From NCBI GenBank assembly GCA_002633005.1, contig NMRA01001004.1, positions 25,113 to 69,722 on the forward strand: a DNA stretch of 44,610 bases, in the 5' to 3' direction. A program made the position numbers and the translations under genes. Positions 19,620 through 30,236 of the stretch are shown here, one piece after another. The DNA is from Phoronis australis. Its lineage: Eukaryota; Phoronida; Phoronidae. Within the stretch, counting starts at the first letter, position 1, and every line of letters starts with the position of its first letter. A model generated the notes under the pieces. It was not told the DNA's origin. It made no database searches and saw nothing but the letters and a program-made list of their open reading frames with translations.

Positions 19620-20867
19620 AGATGCACACGTCAGAACCCTCCACAGTGGTGTCAACATGACCAGCACATACTTACGTCAGTACTACTGGATTCCCAGAAT
19701 CCGCCAACGCATAAAGGCTGTCAACCGGTTGTGTGTACCATGTCGCAAAGTAATTGGTCAATCGTATTCTCAACCAGCCATGCCGCCACTGCCTGCTGAC
19801 CGCGTGCGAGATGCACAACCTTTTGAAATCACTAGTGTTGATTACACTGGCCATCTGTTCGCCAAGAACCCTCCTGACAACAACAACACTACCTACGTAT
19901 GTTTGTTTACGTGTGCAATTACTCGAGCGACACATCTGGAGTTGGTCTCTGACTTAACTGTCATATCATTTATTCAAGCCTTTCGTCGCTTTGCCAGCCA
20001 ACGCTCCTTACCGCGTGTTATGATTTCTGACATTGCCACGAATTGTGTTGGTGCTCCAGCAGACATGAATCAGTTGATAAAATCTGCTAAGATTCAAGAT
20101 TCCTCGCAGATCAACGCGTTGCATGCAAATTTATTCCACGCCGCGCTCCATGGCTCGGTGGCTTTTGGGAGCGTCTCATTGGAATTACCAAAACTTGCTT
20201 AAAAAAGATCCTCAGTCGTTCGCAGGTGCCATTTGATGAGCTTTGCACAAATCTAACTGAATGTGAATGTATTCTAAACGACCGCTCCCTCACATTTGTA
20301 TCCGGCTCTGAAGAAGAACCTGAACCGCTCTCTCCATCACACATATTATACGGACGTAAACTTTCAGGCTTTCCCTTCTGCCACATTCAAACTAACGAAC
20401 TTACAGACCCCAATTTTGACGCGACTACAGTTCAATTGTAATATACAAAGCGATCCGCACTCATCAGTCATTTCTTTCGCCGTTGGCAACACGAATATTT
20501 AACTGCACTTTGTGAACGACAACAACTTGTAACCCGACGTAACCATAATTCACCCATCTGCGTCGGCGACGTTTTGGTTCACGACGACAAGCCACATGTT
20601 CTATGGAAAATGGCTAGAGTAGAGCGACTCAATTACGGGCATGATGGATTCATTCGCTCTGCCGACATTCGTTCTCAGTCTGGCAGAACCAACCGTCCCA
20701 TGACAAAGCTCTACCCATTTGAAACAAGTGTAGACTCTGTTCAGAATCCGCCACCCGCTGACACTATTCATACCCCATCTAATTCGGCCTCAACACCACT
20801 TCCTCCACGACCACAAAGACGGGCAGCTCTCCAGGCTCGTCACAATATACATTGGACAACTATTTGA
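19620..20867 (+). pseudogene. BEL/Pao integrase core and C-terminal domain (degenerate)
   Basis: Continues the BEL/Pao pol after the Gypsy insertion. Visible in order are the zinc-binding His region (DAHVRTLHSG), YYWIPRIRQR and the paired Cys of CVPC. The core Asp follows in SVDYTG and the second Asp in MISDIATN, where the usual Asn after Asp is Ile. The catalytic Glu in GGFWERL is in another frame (near 20160). The C-terminal domain reads LTECECILNDRSLTFVS, then LSPSHILYGR, and later GDVLVHDD and PMTKLYPFE, as in BEL elements (DUF5641-like). Frameshifts fall near 20110 and 20440. The frame ends at 20867. The protein cannot be made as one chain. Confidence 0.85.
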
Positions 20868-21019
20868 TTCGACTACATTATTTAGTTTTTCATGCGTTAA
20901 GTTTTTCACATGTTTTTAGTACCAATTTCTTATTCTAGCATATTTCTCAAGTTATCTTTAGTATTGTATTGTCCAATTTATTTGACTACTACTAGTTTTT
21001 CATTCCTCAACTATTGCGT

Positions 21020-21029
21020 GGGGGGAGGA
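21020..21029 (+). other. Polypurine tract of BEL/Pao element
   Basis: GGGGGGAGGA immediately before TGTCACAG. This is the expected plus-strand priming site next to the 3' LTR. Confidence 0.6.
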
Positions 21030-21400
21030 TGTCACAGAATGTGTTATTGTGTTTTTGCATCATTTAGTTTAGTCATCGTATTACATCACTTACTGTTGTT
21101 GTTTACTACCACTTTCTCCGCATGCAGAAGATGAGTAATACTTCCTATTCCTAGAACTGTTTATTTGTCAGCATAGTGCATCCTTTAGGTGTTCATCTTA
21201 TTTGGTTGGTTAATTCGAGATTCTCTAGTCTCTATATATATCACTTTCACTTGTATTTTTTGTAGTAGTATCAGTAGTAGTTTTCATGAGTTGATTAGTA
21301 ATTGTTTCTCCGCATTGAGAGTTGTTCCTACTCATGTAACGTTTGCAGTCTTCACTATGACTCATCTCTTGTTCTGTTCCAACGAACCGCCTCGTACACA
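21030..21400 (+). mobile_element. 3' LTR of BEL/Pao element (end uncertain)
   Basis: Begins TGTCACAG right after the polypurine tract and continues as non-coding T-rich sequence. The right end cannot be fixed because the minus-strand Gypsy fragment begins near 21400 and no second LTR survives to compare. Confidence 0.5.
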
Positions 21401-21601
21401 GTTGAACCGCATTTTCGCATGTACCCCACAGTCTCTCAGGCTATCTGGAACCCTGTACGTAAACTGAGCGACCGGCGTCACATCTCCATCAACATGAAGG
21501 TGTAATTGGAAACCATCCAGTTTGTCAATGCCATCAAAACAATCGGGATATTTATCAACCACTACTTGGGTATTACTTGGGTGCAGAACCAGCGGCGTCA
21601 C
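21400..21601 (-). pseudogene. Gypsy pol fragment (RT N-terminal region)
   Basis: The minus frame reads CFDGIDKLDGFQLHLHVD and then VTPVAQ, the segment just upstream of the reverse transcriptase palm in Gypsy elements. Only about 60 codons remain; the palm with the YxDD motif is absent. Confidence 0.65.
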
Positions 21602-22530
21602 ACTCGGGGCAGACGCATAGATGCTTGGCTTTCCACGTTATCAAGTCAGACAAGGTCCTTTGACTAACCACTCCAACCAACTGGTGATTACACATTCGTC
21701 TTGCCCGGCCATGCAACCGACTACCAGCACCACAGTCTGTCTCGTATCCATACAGCTGCATTCTGTCAATTGCATCTCTATTCTCACGTGGCTCCACCTC
21801 TCTAAGCGCTCCGAGAATCTCACTGTCTCCCAATCTGAGGGCGCCCTGTATCAGTGCATTTCCTGCTAACTTGTCAGCTTTCTCATTTCCGGCGACCCCG
21901 GCATGCCCAGGGGAGAATATCCAAGTCAGCTTTCTCAGTCCACTGTTTTGTAAATGCAGCAGCCACTCGGGTTTGAGATATTCCTTTTCGATTTTTCTAA
22001 GCATGCTCTGAGAGTCTGTCACAATAACTGCACAGGTATGAGTGCTTTTCTGTAGCCATGCAAGTGCCTTTTCAGCAGCAACCTCCTCCATCGTCATACT
22101 AGATGTCGTGAGCTCATATGCCTCACCATTTGCTGCTACTATTTTGCCATCCACATTGACTGCATAGCCCCATCCAGATCTTTCTCCTCTTTTTACCGAT
22201 CCATTAGTGTACACCACAGCATCTCCCTCACTACAATTTTCATAGACCAGCTCAAGAACTTCACTGTTAACTGCACAAGCCGTCCTCTCACGACACTCTC
22301 GGCCCATTGTAATGACAACCCCGGTGAATCTGCTAGCTGTTTTGTCATCCATCTGCATATACTCTTCTGCTCTGCGAACCAGATCCAGCTTACACACTTT
22401 TTCTACTGTGGTTTCCGCTGCTGCCAACCATGATTTGCCAGGCTTTAATCTGGTGCCTTTGGAACCACAGTTGTCGAGATTGAATTCACAATATTCAACA
22501 GACTCGACTACGTGGCGGTTTCGTGACTCA
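21573..22530 (-). pseudogene. Non-LTR-type RNase H region with mutated catalytic Asp
   Basis: A minus frame open from about 22530 to 21573. The RNase H signature is clear. VVYTNGSV lies where YTDGS is usual, so the first catalytic Asp is Asn. TMEEVAAEKAL supplies the Glu, VTDSQSML the second Asp, and SPGHAGVAGNEKAD the last His and Asp. Downstream, LGDSEILGALREV, GRARR and CPECDAA resemble the C-terminus of ORF2 in Nimb/I-like non-LTR retrotransposons. The upstream RT and endonuclease are missing. It lies between Gypsy gag and Gypsy pol fragments on the same strand, so it may be a non-LTR 3' end inserted into a Gypsy copy. A true fusion is less likely. Confidence 0.7.
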
Positions 22531-22579
22531 ATAATGTTTCACCGACACAATCCAGCACCACAAAATCTGCTTTAACAAC

Positions 22580-22840
22580 TTTGTCGCCTACTGAGATCTC
22601 CACATTGAATTTTCCGATCATGCATAACGGTTCCCGAGCACCAAACAAGTCTTGTACTCCCATACCCCCCAGATGTAACAGCATTGATTATTTTTGGGTA
22701 TTGTCTGTTATTCCTTTTCCCACAGCAAAGTATTCGAATGATTTCTTCCACCGTTTCCACCGCGCATCGACATTGGCCGCATCTCCGTTACAATCGAAAT
22801 TTGGCAGTCCATTTAAATCCACGGCAACAGCCATCATGAG
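22580..22840 (-). pseudogene. Gypsy gag N-terminal fragment
   Basis: Read on the minus strand from an ATG near 22838, it gives MAVAVDLNGLPNF, then RWKRWKKSFEYF and GKGITDNTQK, a common start of Gypsy gag. A stop and a frame change follow (the second half, with HLGGMGVQDLF-like residues, is in the next frame). The LTR and primer site lie just upstream. Confidence 0.65.
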
Positions 22841-22883
22841 CATATATCATAGAAATTCACACACTGAAAGCTTCTAAAATGTT

Positions 22884-22900
22884 CTCCTCGTCGCCACTAA
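22884..22900 (-). other. Primer binding site of minus-strand Gypsy element
   Basis: On the minus strand TTAGTGGCGACGAGGAG directly follows the LTR end AACA. TGGCGACGAGGA is a familiar primer site sequence of Gypsy elements in animals. Confidence 0.6.
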
Positions 22901-23041
22901 TGTTATATCGCGCATTTATCTGCAGATTCAACCGGATATAACCACACCATTTAATACAATATCTCAGTCTATTCCATAACCGCGCCGACTATACAAGTAG
23001 TGACCCCTCACGTCAAGAATGTCTCCAAGATATATATAACA
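22901..23041 (-). repeat. Candidate 5' LTR of minus-strand Gypsy element
   Basis: The gag-proximal end reads GATATAACA on the minus strand. The far end is placed at 23041 because TGTTATATAT there mirrors it, giving about 141 bp. No second LTR is seen, so the outer boundary is tentative. Confidence 0.45.
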
Positions 23042-24747
23042 TCCTGTGTTACATAAACACTACAGTGGGCTTCATTTATTTCTCTATAATTATGTTATCC
23101 ACCTTGAACAAAATCACCCATGGCCAAGTGCTTGACGATAAGATTGCTGCTACTCTGAGCTCGTCAGTATAAGAATACTGATTGTCGAAGAATTTCTTTC
23201 ATTTCAAAAACCGTTCTTCACCGTATGACAATAGCTTCCAGTGCTTAGTGGTATTGTGTTATGTACTGGCAATGCTCGCAGACAGGCTAGATCTTATCAA
23301 TAATTGTGGTTTGCAAGCCATGGAGAGTTTTGTGGACGAAAGTCCCGTGCAAACATTGCAGTAAAGATCCTAACCACTAACCACCTTACTATCGACACCT
23401 GATTGTAAAAGTGTTATCTCCTTGATCAAAACGTGTTTGCAAAATTTCAAGGAACTCTCTTGATATAGGGGCAAACATAAACAGCTTAACTGAAACCGTC
23501 TTTATGGGGCATAGCAGCAATTGAATCAGTACAAAAAATGCACAGGTAACCCCATCCATGATAGGTAAATATCTTCAGTGTTTCACGCATCTCTGTTGAG
23601 TGACTTTGGAGATCCAGCGGAGGAAGTGGAACACATGATAGCAGACGATAGCAATGTACCGGTATATGTGACCTCATGACAAACAGAAGAGAGCAAAAAG
23701 TGCCCACACTGCAAGACAGAGATGACATGCCCGTATAGTATGTATATGTCAGTGCATGAAAAGTGACAAAATAATTGATGTGTCAATGAGTACAAATACT
23801 GTGTATTGGAATACAGTATAGGTCACAACAATAACATTGCACTGCCAGTAATATCAATCAAGTATAGAAAGATGCATCTAAATATTAACAATAATCAGAA
23901 CAACTAAAACTGAATACAACACAAAACGTGACAAAATGCATTTAAACACTGCTAACAAGGCGTGTTCCATCCAATACAATATTTCATCCACCACAAAACC
24001 GACCTCTTAATTTTAGAAACTTGAAATAACTAAAGTGGTACACGTAAATACAGGCATGATTGCTCTGCCCTTGGTGAAATTTTGTGTAGAAAACCATTGA
24101 TCTGTAACCAATGGGGTGATCACGTGGCATCGGTGACTCTTACAGCCATCGCTGTACAAGGAGATATTACTTTTTTGCAGCGAGTGGATTGGGGAACATG
24201 TTCGATTACTTGAAAAGTGAAAAGACCCTTTTACAGTGCAAGTTCAGGCATACCATGAAAACCAGATAGGCCTATAATGCTTTCTAGGTTTAATTTCAAT
24301 TATTGTACATTCCATTTTTCATAATGAACTTAAAGAAAAATTGTTCCTTCATTCAAAGATCAAACAGCGATGTATGTTCATTTGTTCTAAGGTCACTCAT
24401 GACAATTTTATGAAAGAAAAAAACGTACTGCTGTGAAGTCATCCCAATGGAAGAGAGAACAATTACGGAACAATTTAATTATTGTTAAGAATACCAAATT
24501 ACATTGCCATATATAGAAGGCTTTTTGCTTTTAACAGCATGTTAAAACACCAATTTTGGAAAAAAATATTGCCAAGACTGATCTTTTTCATTTTCCAAAA
24601 GATTCTAACATGGTGAGCACCCTTGATTTCTCAAAAACTCTGATGATAGTAGCTAGGGTTGAGAACTTTAAAATTAATTTATTCCGTGCTCTTCGTCTCA
24701 GGAAAAAATAAATTTCCACAAGACCACCATATTGAGTCATGAGATTC
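23042..24747. other. Unassigned spacer
   Basis: No gene, known repeat or RNA supported. Small frames on both strands (for example 23486-23795 minus) show no domain. Confidence 0.4.
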
Positions 24748-24829
24748 TAGTGTAGGCACCAGTTTCTATAGTGTAGGCACCAGTTTCTATAGTGTAGGCA
24801 CCAGTTTCTAGTGTAGGCACCAGTTTCTG
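24748..24829. repeat. Short tandem repeat, 19-21 bp unit, 4 copies
   Basis: AGTGTAGGCACCAGTTTCTA repeats four times with steps of about 21, 21 and 19 bp. A diverged partial unit follows (GCATTGTAAGTGCC). Confidence 0.88.
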
Positions 24830-26143
24830 CATTGTAAGTGCCCTGAGAGCTTAGATCAACAGTGCCTTTTTGCCAGACAGCTGTTACAGAACTTTGTTTT
24901 TATTTTCGAACACTTAGTAGCCACAATGTAATAAAGGAAGGTTTTCAGAACAAAACTCCCTTGCCTATACAGTGTCAGAACATGAAATTCTTTGTTGTTA
25001 AAATATTACTGCACCTCATTTCTGTACATCAGCATTTGGTCAACCAATCAAAACAAATTTTATTTGGGAGTTAATAGAGCTGCTTTCATGCCTGTCAATG
25101 CGAAAGTTGGGAGGGGAGGGGGGGTATTTACAGCAGATCACTCAAAAATACACATCATCGGCATCTAAAGACACTTCTTTAATGACAGTTGGACAAGCTA
25201 TTACTCTTATTATTAAGTGCTTTAACCATTATTTGCGTTGCCTAACATATGAACAGGATACATCTTATCCTAATAGATCTACGTTATTGCACAATTTCAA
25301 CTAATCTTTTTGATGATTACTACAATCAAGACATCCTTTGAACTCTAAATCAACCATGCGACCATGAGAACGATATTTGAATACATTATAGCACATACTT
25401 TTTTCACAAAGTCATCAGTCAATTATGGATGACATTCCAAAATGTCACTCAATCAACACATGCTCTATAAATGAAACAACAGTTCAATAATACTGATAAT
25501 AAATAGGCAGACACAAAGAAGTACACAATAATTTTGTCAGGCTATGTTTAGATAAAATGGTAGCTGCTTCAGTAAAGTACTTGTGAATTCTTACGTGTTT
25601 TGGAGTGCAGTTACTGAGTCTCAACTTCTCATAGCCAAACCATGTAAAATACATATAGTGGTCATAGGCTAAAGTGAGATTTTGTTACGTTTCAAGGCAG
25701 TTTTTCTATACACAATAATATGTAGTGTTAAAATACAGGCCCAGCAAACTGAAGTGGCCATGAGTGGTATTACCCTTTAGACATGTTGTAAAAAGTACAG
25801 TACACCACAAAAGTAAACAGACAAAATACCTTTTCCTCATCGTGACGGCTAATTCTGTTAAGAGCAGACATGGCGGGTGAAAACTTTTATGGGAGCTAAA
25901 TTTTCATTGATAGAGAATCCTACATTCATCTCAGACTTATGACATGGGCAAAACCTCTTGGAAATTTCGTCAAAATCCGGAGGCATGTTTATAAATAACA
26001 GTAAACAATGCTTCCCCGCGCACGAGCACTGAATTGACCTTGAGACAGCACAGCTAGACAGTCACGCCATGTTTTTTGAGTTCGGGTCTTGTCTCCATTT
26101 GAATGAACATGGATATGGAATTCGCCGACAAAGATGGGTCCGT
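24830..26143. other. Unassigned spacer
   Basis: AT-rich sequence with a G-rich run near 25110. No supported gene. Confidence 0.4.
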
Positions 26144-26410
26144 TTAAGAAGTTTTCATGTCCTTCTGGGTAAGAGTATGTACAGTTGCGACACCTGATTT
26201 GTCAATCATAACCTTGTCACCTTCTCGGAATTCTGGCATTGTTTGGTTGGCGTGCGTTTGGTTGTTTAGTGCTTTCCAGACCATAAAATGTAAGGCATGT
26301 GGATTTCTATTTTGCACTACTTTGTGATTCGCCGCGTAATGTAAAAAAATTACGTCTATGGTGTTATTAACCAGTTGTGTCGTAACACATTCCAGGTCAT
26401 GTAAGAACAA
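26144..26410 (-). pseudogene. Possible retroelement-derived fragment
   Basis: An 88-codon minus frame containing FREGDKVMI, which loosely recalls the C-terminal tail of Gypsy-type integrases. The rest has no clear similarity. It may equally be chance. Confidence 0.15.
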
Positions 26411-26496
26411 AATTTCTTAGCCATCTTACCAACTCTCGTAGTAATTCCCAATCATTCTCAGTCAAAAGATAAGATTACTCACACAACGAATTACTG

Positions 26497-26696
26497 GACC
26501 ATTTCAAGAAACCCAGAAACTAGCTTAAGTTCATTTTTTATTTTTCTCAACTTAAAAAACTTTGAACGAAAACTACAGTCAAAATCTTAATATCTCTTTC
26601 AATCTTGAAACGGACTTGAGACAAATTTGTTTTATCTTAAAATTGACTGAAACTTAAGATTTGTCTTGGCTAAGTCAGTTTTCATAAAACGAGCCC
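26497..26696. mobile_element. MITE, diverged copy of the 33077 element
   Basis: Shares with 33077-33324 the inner left phrase CTTAAGTTCATTTTT and the right phrase CTTAAGATTTGTCTTGGCTA followed by AGTCAGTTTT. Its outer ends (GACCATTTCAAGAAAC and AAAACGAGCCC) are degraded. Confidence 0.6.
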
Positions 26697-26782
26697 TAGG
26701 TCTCTGTCGATTTGTCATCAAAGGGAATTCTGTGTCATTTTGTCTGGATACTTTCAGCTTGCACCGCAACATCACAGCGCTG

Positions 26783-26928
26783 TTTATTACAACAGCAAAT
26801 TGAAATTCACAAGAACTTCAACGCAGATCAGATCTGTTTTTTTTCTGTAATTCAGTTATTTTGTTGTCATTTTGCTATAGTTTGACAAAGGCTGGTTATC
26901 ATACTGCAAATAAGGGAAACTTTTTATT
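26783..26928 (-). terminator. Candidate poly(A) signals of MXRA7-like gene
   Basis: Read on the minus strand, AATAAA occurs at 26928-26923 and 26788-26783, about 300 and 440 bases past the stop codon at 27227. The positions fit a 3' UTR. No cleavage evidence is available from the sequence. Confidence 0.35.
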
Positions 26929-27226
26929 ACCAACTGTGGCTTCACGACACAACACAAACCAAGCTAATAATAGTCTATGAACAAAACAGAAACAGGTTCA
27001 AATAATTATTAAATGGGGTGTGACGAGTTGTTCACCACAAATAGTTACTAACAACAATTATAGTACTCACAACCCAGGCAGTGATTGAACCTATCACAAT
27101 CAATCTGTTGCTGAGGCTACGTTAAACAAAACAAAGAAGTGCACGGTTCTTTAATCAAGCACAACTTTTTTTAGTTTTCTCAATAGTTTGAAAGGTGGAC
27201 GGTTAAATTACAAGATACGTGGTGAG

Positions 27227-27424
27227 TCACATGTAGAGTTTCATCTGTTGTTTCATGTCATCTATGGAATTGATGCCGAATACTTCTTCCTGTTCTCGCA
27301 TCAGTTTAAATATGGCTTCCATCTGTTCCTGCTGAATTTGACGTTCCTGTTTCTTTTGATCCTCTGTCATCGTTGCTTCAATTGATCTCTCAGCGGCCTT
27401 GGAGTGTATGCGTTTCACCTCACC
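27227..27424 (-). CDS. MXRA7-like: Terminal coding exon of an MXRA7-like gene
   Basis: The minus strand reads an acceptor at 27426-27425 (AG) after a long pyrimidine tract (CTTTGCTCTCCTTCTTCACT). It is followed by 65 in-phase codons beginning Gly-Glu-Val-Lys and ending with a stop at 27227. The last 47 residues start MTEDQKKQERQIQQEQ and include AIFKLM, then a Phe-Gly pair, and finish QQMKLYM. This matches the conserved C-terminus of vertebrate matrix-remodeling-associated protein 7 (Met-Thr start, EQ, AIFKLM, FG, Gln and LY near the end). The sequence is charged and helical, probably a coiled coil. MXRA7 is a small protein with an N-terminal membrane segment and a poorly understood role. I could not find the upstream exons; they should lie at higher coordinates on the minus strand. 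Confidence 0.75.
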   Translation of the reverse strand, partial: GEVKRIHSKAAERSIEATMTEDQKKQERQIQQEQMEAIFKLMREQEEVFGINSIDDMKQQMKLYM

Positions 27425-27740
27425 CTAAAGTGAAGAAGGAGAGCAAAGGTCAGTGAGTGTGATGACAGTGAGAAAAGAAATACAAGTGAATGTGTTTCAC
27501 CTCACACCCTGCAGTGAAATGAGAATACAAGAATGAGATTGTAAATGTACTTCACCTTTTAGTGGAGAGGGATTGAAAGACCATTTCAAATGGTGATGGT
27601 GAGCATGGAATTACAAGACAGAGCATGTGCCTCACTCTCTGTTGTGGAGGGGGTATAGAAAGATTACTACTTATGTCAATGATTAGAATGGACCGACAAC
27701 TTCATCATTGACATTTTTATGGACAGTGTGTGTGGGGGAT
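27425..27740. other. Intron next to the MXRA7-like exon
   Basis: Starts (in gene direction, ends) with the pyrimidine tract and acceptor. It contains three loosely repeated phrases on the plus strand, near 27480-27620 (GTTTCACCTCAC, TACTTCACCTTT). No exon seen. Confidence 0.4.
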
Positions 27741-28242
27741 GCTTATTGTAGCCTAAGTTGGTTGAAACTGTGTCTCAGAAACAGGTGAAATCCTAAGCTA
27801 GGTGTCATCAAATTTACGCTCTGTGACATATCAGTAACTTATGACAGACTTTCTACAAAACCGTGGTGCATTGCAATCAAACTTTCAGGCTTGTTAAATT
27901 ACAATCATTTTTCAAAAAATTGTGCTGAAATCCCAGTGAGAAAACTCACGGACCGATACGTCACTGCCTCGCGATCGCCAATAAAAAGTTTCGACTCAAC
28001 AAATTACCTGAAGTCCTTAAGTTTTCAAAATAGCATCTCTATGATTTTTAAGTTCCTGTGGAGTCGGGATTATCTGCAGGTTAACTCCAAATCTGCAATA
28101 GATCGTACCCAACAACATGAGAAAAATCTCGACGAAAACACACGTTGTTGTCATGTGATGTTTGTTTTGAAGTTTGCTTACGTGTGTGTGCGTGTGTAAG
28201 TGTCATCAGGGTTCATTTGTCAGAGTAAACGCAATGTAACGA
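27741..28242 (+). repeat. Repeat C, copy 1 (left arm of inverted pair)
   Basis: A core of about 480 bp starting GCTTATTGTAGCC, with AGGTGAAATC, TCAAATTTACGCTCTGTGAC, GTGGTGCATTGC and CACACGTTGTTGTC in order. It matches the reverse complement of 29729-30236 and, in direct orientation, 40515-41000 and 41548-42085. No coding content. Confidence 0.82.
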
Positions 28243-29728
28243 TCTAGCGTTTACTACGTAAGCCAACACTGCATGTATTATCTTACTCAATTATGGAGTG
28301 TATTGGCCTGCACAAAAGTAGTTCACTGCCATTTTGCTCGGTAGACGGCACTTTTGTAAACACGGTGGCTCGCGATTTCTCGTTTAGTCAGTAGGCCTAT
28401 CGGGTTTCTGAATCAATGTAAGTGTTACAGAACAATTGCTATAAATGCCGACTCAAATCAATCTCCGAACCGGGAATTAATCTAACCTCGACCAGCCATG
28501 TACGCCTGTACAGTTGTACTTGCATAAAAAGGGAGTTAAAAGGCCGGTCTGAAGGTAAATAATTGTCGATTTAAATAATTGTTGATTTTCGACACCACAC
28601 TGCATGACGGCGACATCCCGTTGTTCGATTCTATAGCCCAACAACAAGTTCGGAAGTTTACCCCCATAGCCAATATGTTACACAACTGATTAACTCCATT
28701 CTGGCATTTATGGTTGGAGGGCCTGTGCTCTTTTGTTCGATAATTGCTGTAATCTCCGATCAGATCGTATCTAGACTGACTGGGCTGGGCTGATAAAAAT
28801 GAAAGTTAAGTTATAACATATTTGAGCTTAAACCAATAGCATTTCTGAATTCCTCGTCACATGCTGATCATGTTCCGTTTTTAAATCACCAAAATCGCCC
28901 AAGTACAACAGAAGTTAAGACTATCTATTCTGTCCAAACGGTCGCACTGGGTTTCATACCGGTCAGCGTTGTCAGAAAACGCCCGCGACTTACCCCTTGT
29001 TACTGCCGGTCGCTCATGAATAAAGCTTCCTCACAATAGTTTCAATAGAGCTATTGTGAGTCAGCCATCCAAACCAGCTGGGGATTACCTGATTGCTGAT
29101 TGATAAACCAGTGCTTGAAGAAAACGGGATTTGTATACTCACAAATTTAGCCCTTTATTCTTAATTTCATGTATACCATTAATATTGTCGATCAAAAACA
29201 TCTCTGTTCGCGTTCGAACGGTGAAATTTGATGCACAACTTCGCGATTCATAAAAATATTGCACACACGAGAAGCCGTAAATTAATGCGCATGTGATGCG
29301 GTCCCATTCACTTGACAAAAATGGTCGGTTAAAGCTCACAAAAACTGAAAATTTTATTCTGAAGATACCTAAAACTTAATCTGTTACTTTTTGTGTAACA
29401 AGGCCAAGAAACGGTTACTTATTTCGTATTTTATATAATTGAATGAGAACTATTTTCTTCCCCATAGGCAACCGACTGTAGTGACCATGCAGTGCTCCAC
29501 TTGGATTGCAACAGTGCAGAAGTGCCGGCGCGAATCTAGTCATGATACGGGTAGCATAGCATCGGCAAGAAATGAATACTGGCACTCATTTCCGAAAGTT
29601 TTTAATACCGTAAAAACGTTTGCGTTATTTTTTCGAGGAATTGTTAAATTAATCGTAATTGCTGCTTTTAAAGTCAAAATGACGCACTGATAGTGAAAAC
29701 TTCCGCACCCTTACACCCCCGAATCTCC
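28243..29728. other. Segment between inverted Repeat C arms
   Basis: 1.49 kb with several CpG-containing stretches and no supported gene. A hairpin lies at 29031-29059 (TCACAATAG and CTATTGTGA), related to sequence at 3975 and 40312 through the phrase CTATTGTGAGTCAGC. The minus frame at 29139-29339 has no known similarity. Confidence 0.4.
29031..29059. repeat. 9-bp hairpin
   Basis: TCACAATAG and CTATTGTGA with an 11-base loop. Confidence 0.7.
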
Positions 29729-30236
29729 CGATCGTTACATCGTGTTCACTCTGTCAAATGAACTCTGATGACACGCACGCGCTCGTTCACTCACAAAGAC
29801 GAACTTCAAACAAACATCACGTGACAATATGTGTGTTCGTCCAGAACATTTTCTCGAGTTGCGGAGTACAATCTAGCGCAGATTTGCCGGATTTAATATG
29901 GAGTAAATCCCGACTCCACGGAAACTTAAAAATGTTGGGGACGCTATTTTGAAAACTTAAGGAGGACTTCGTGTAATTAGCTGAGTCGAAGCTCTATTTT
30001 TACTCATCATTTCAAGTTAACCTATCGCGATCTTGAGGCAGCGACGCTTCAGTCGGCGGGTTTTCGCACAGGGATTTTCTGAAAAAAAGCTCGTAATTTA
30101 TTAACAACTAATTTTGATAGCAATGCACTGCAATTTTGTAGAAACTCTATCATAGATTACAGATGTGTCACAGAGCGTAAATTTGATGAATTGTAGGTTA
30201 CGATTTCACCTGTTTCGGAGACCGGGTTCCAACCAA
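29729..30236 (-). repeat. Repeat C, copy 2 (right arm of inverted pair)
   Basis: Inverted relative to 27741-28242 across about 500 bp. The two arms are diverged, so hairpin formation by recent duplication is unlikely. They may be two independent insertions in opposite orientation or the long termini of one element. Confidence 0.8.
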
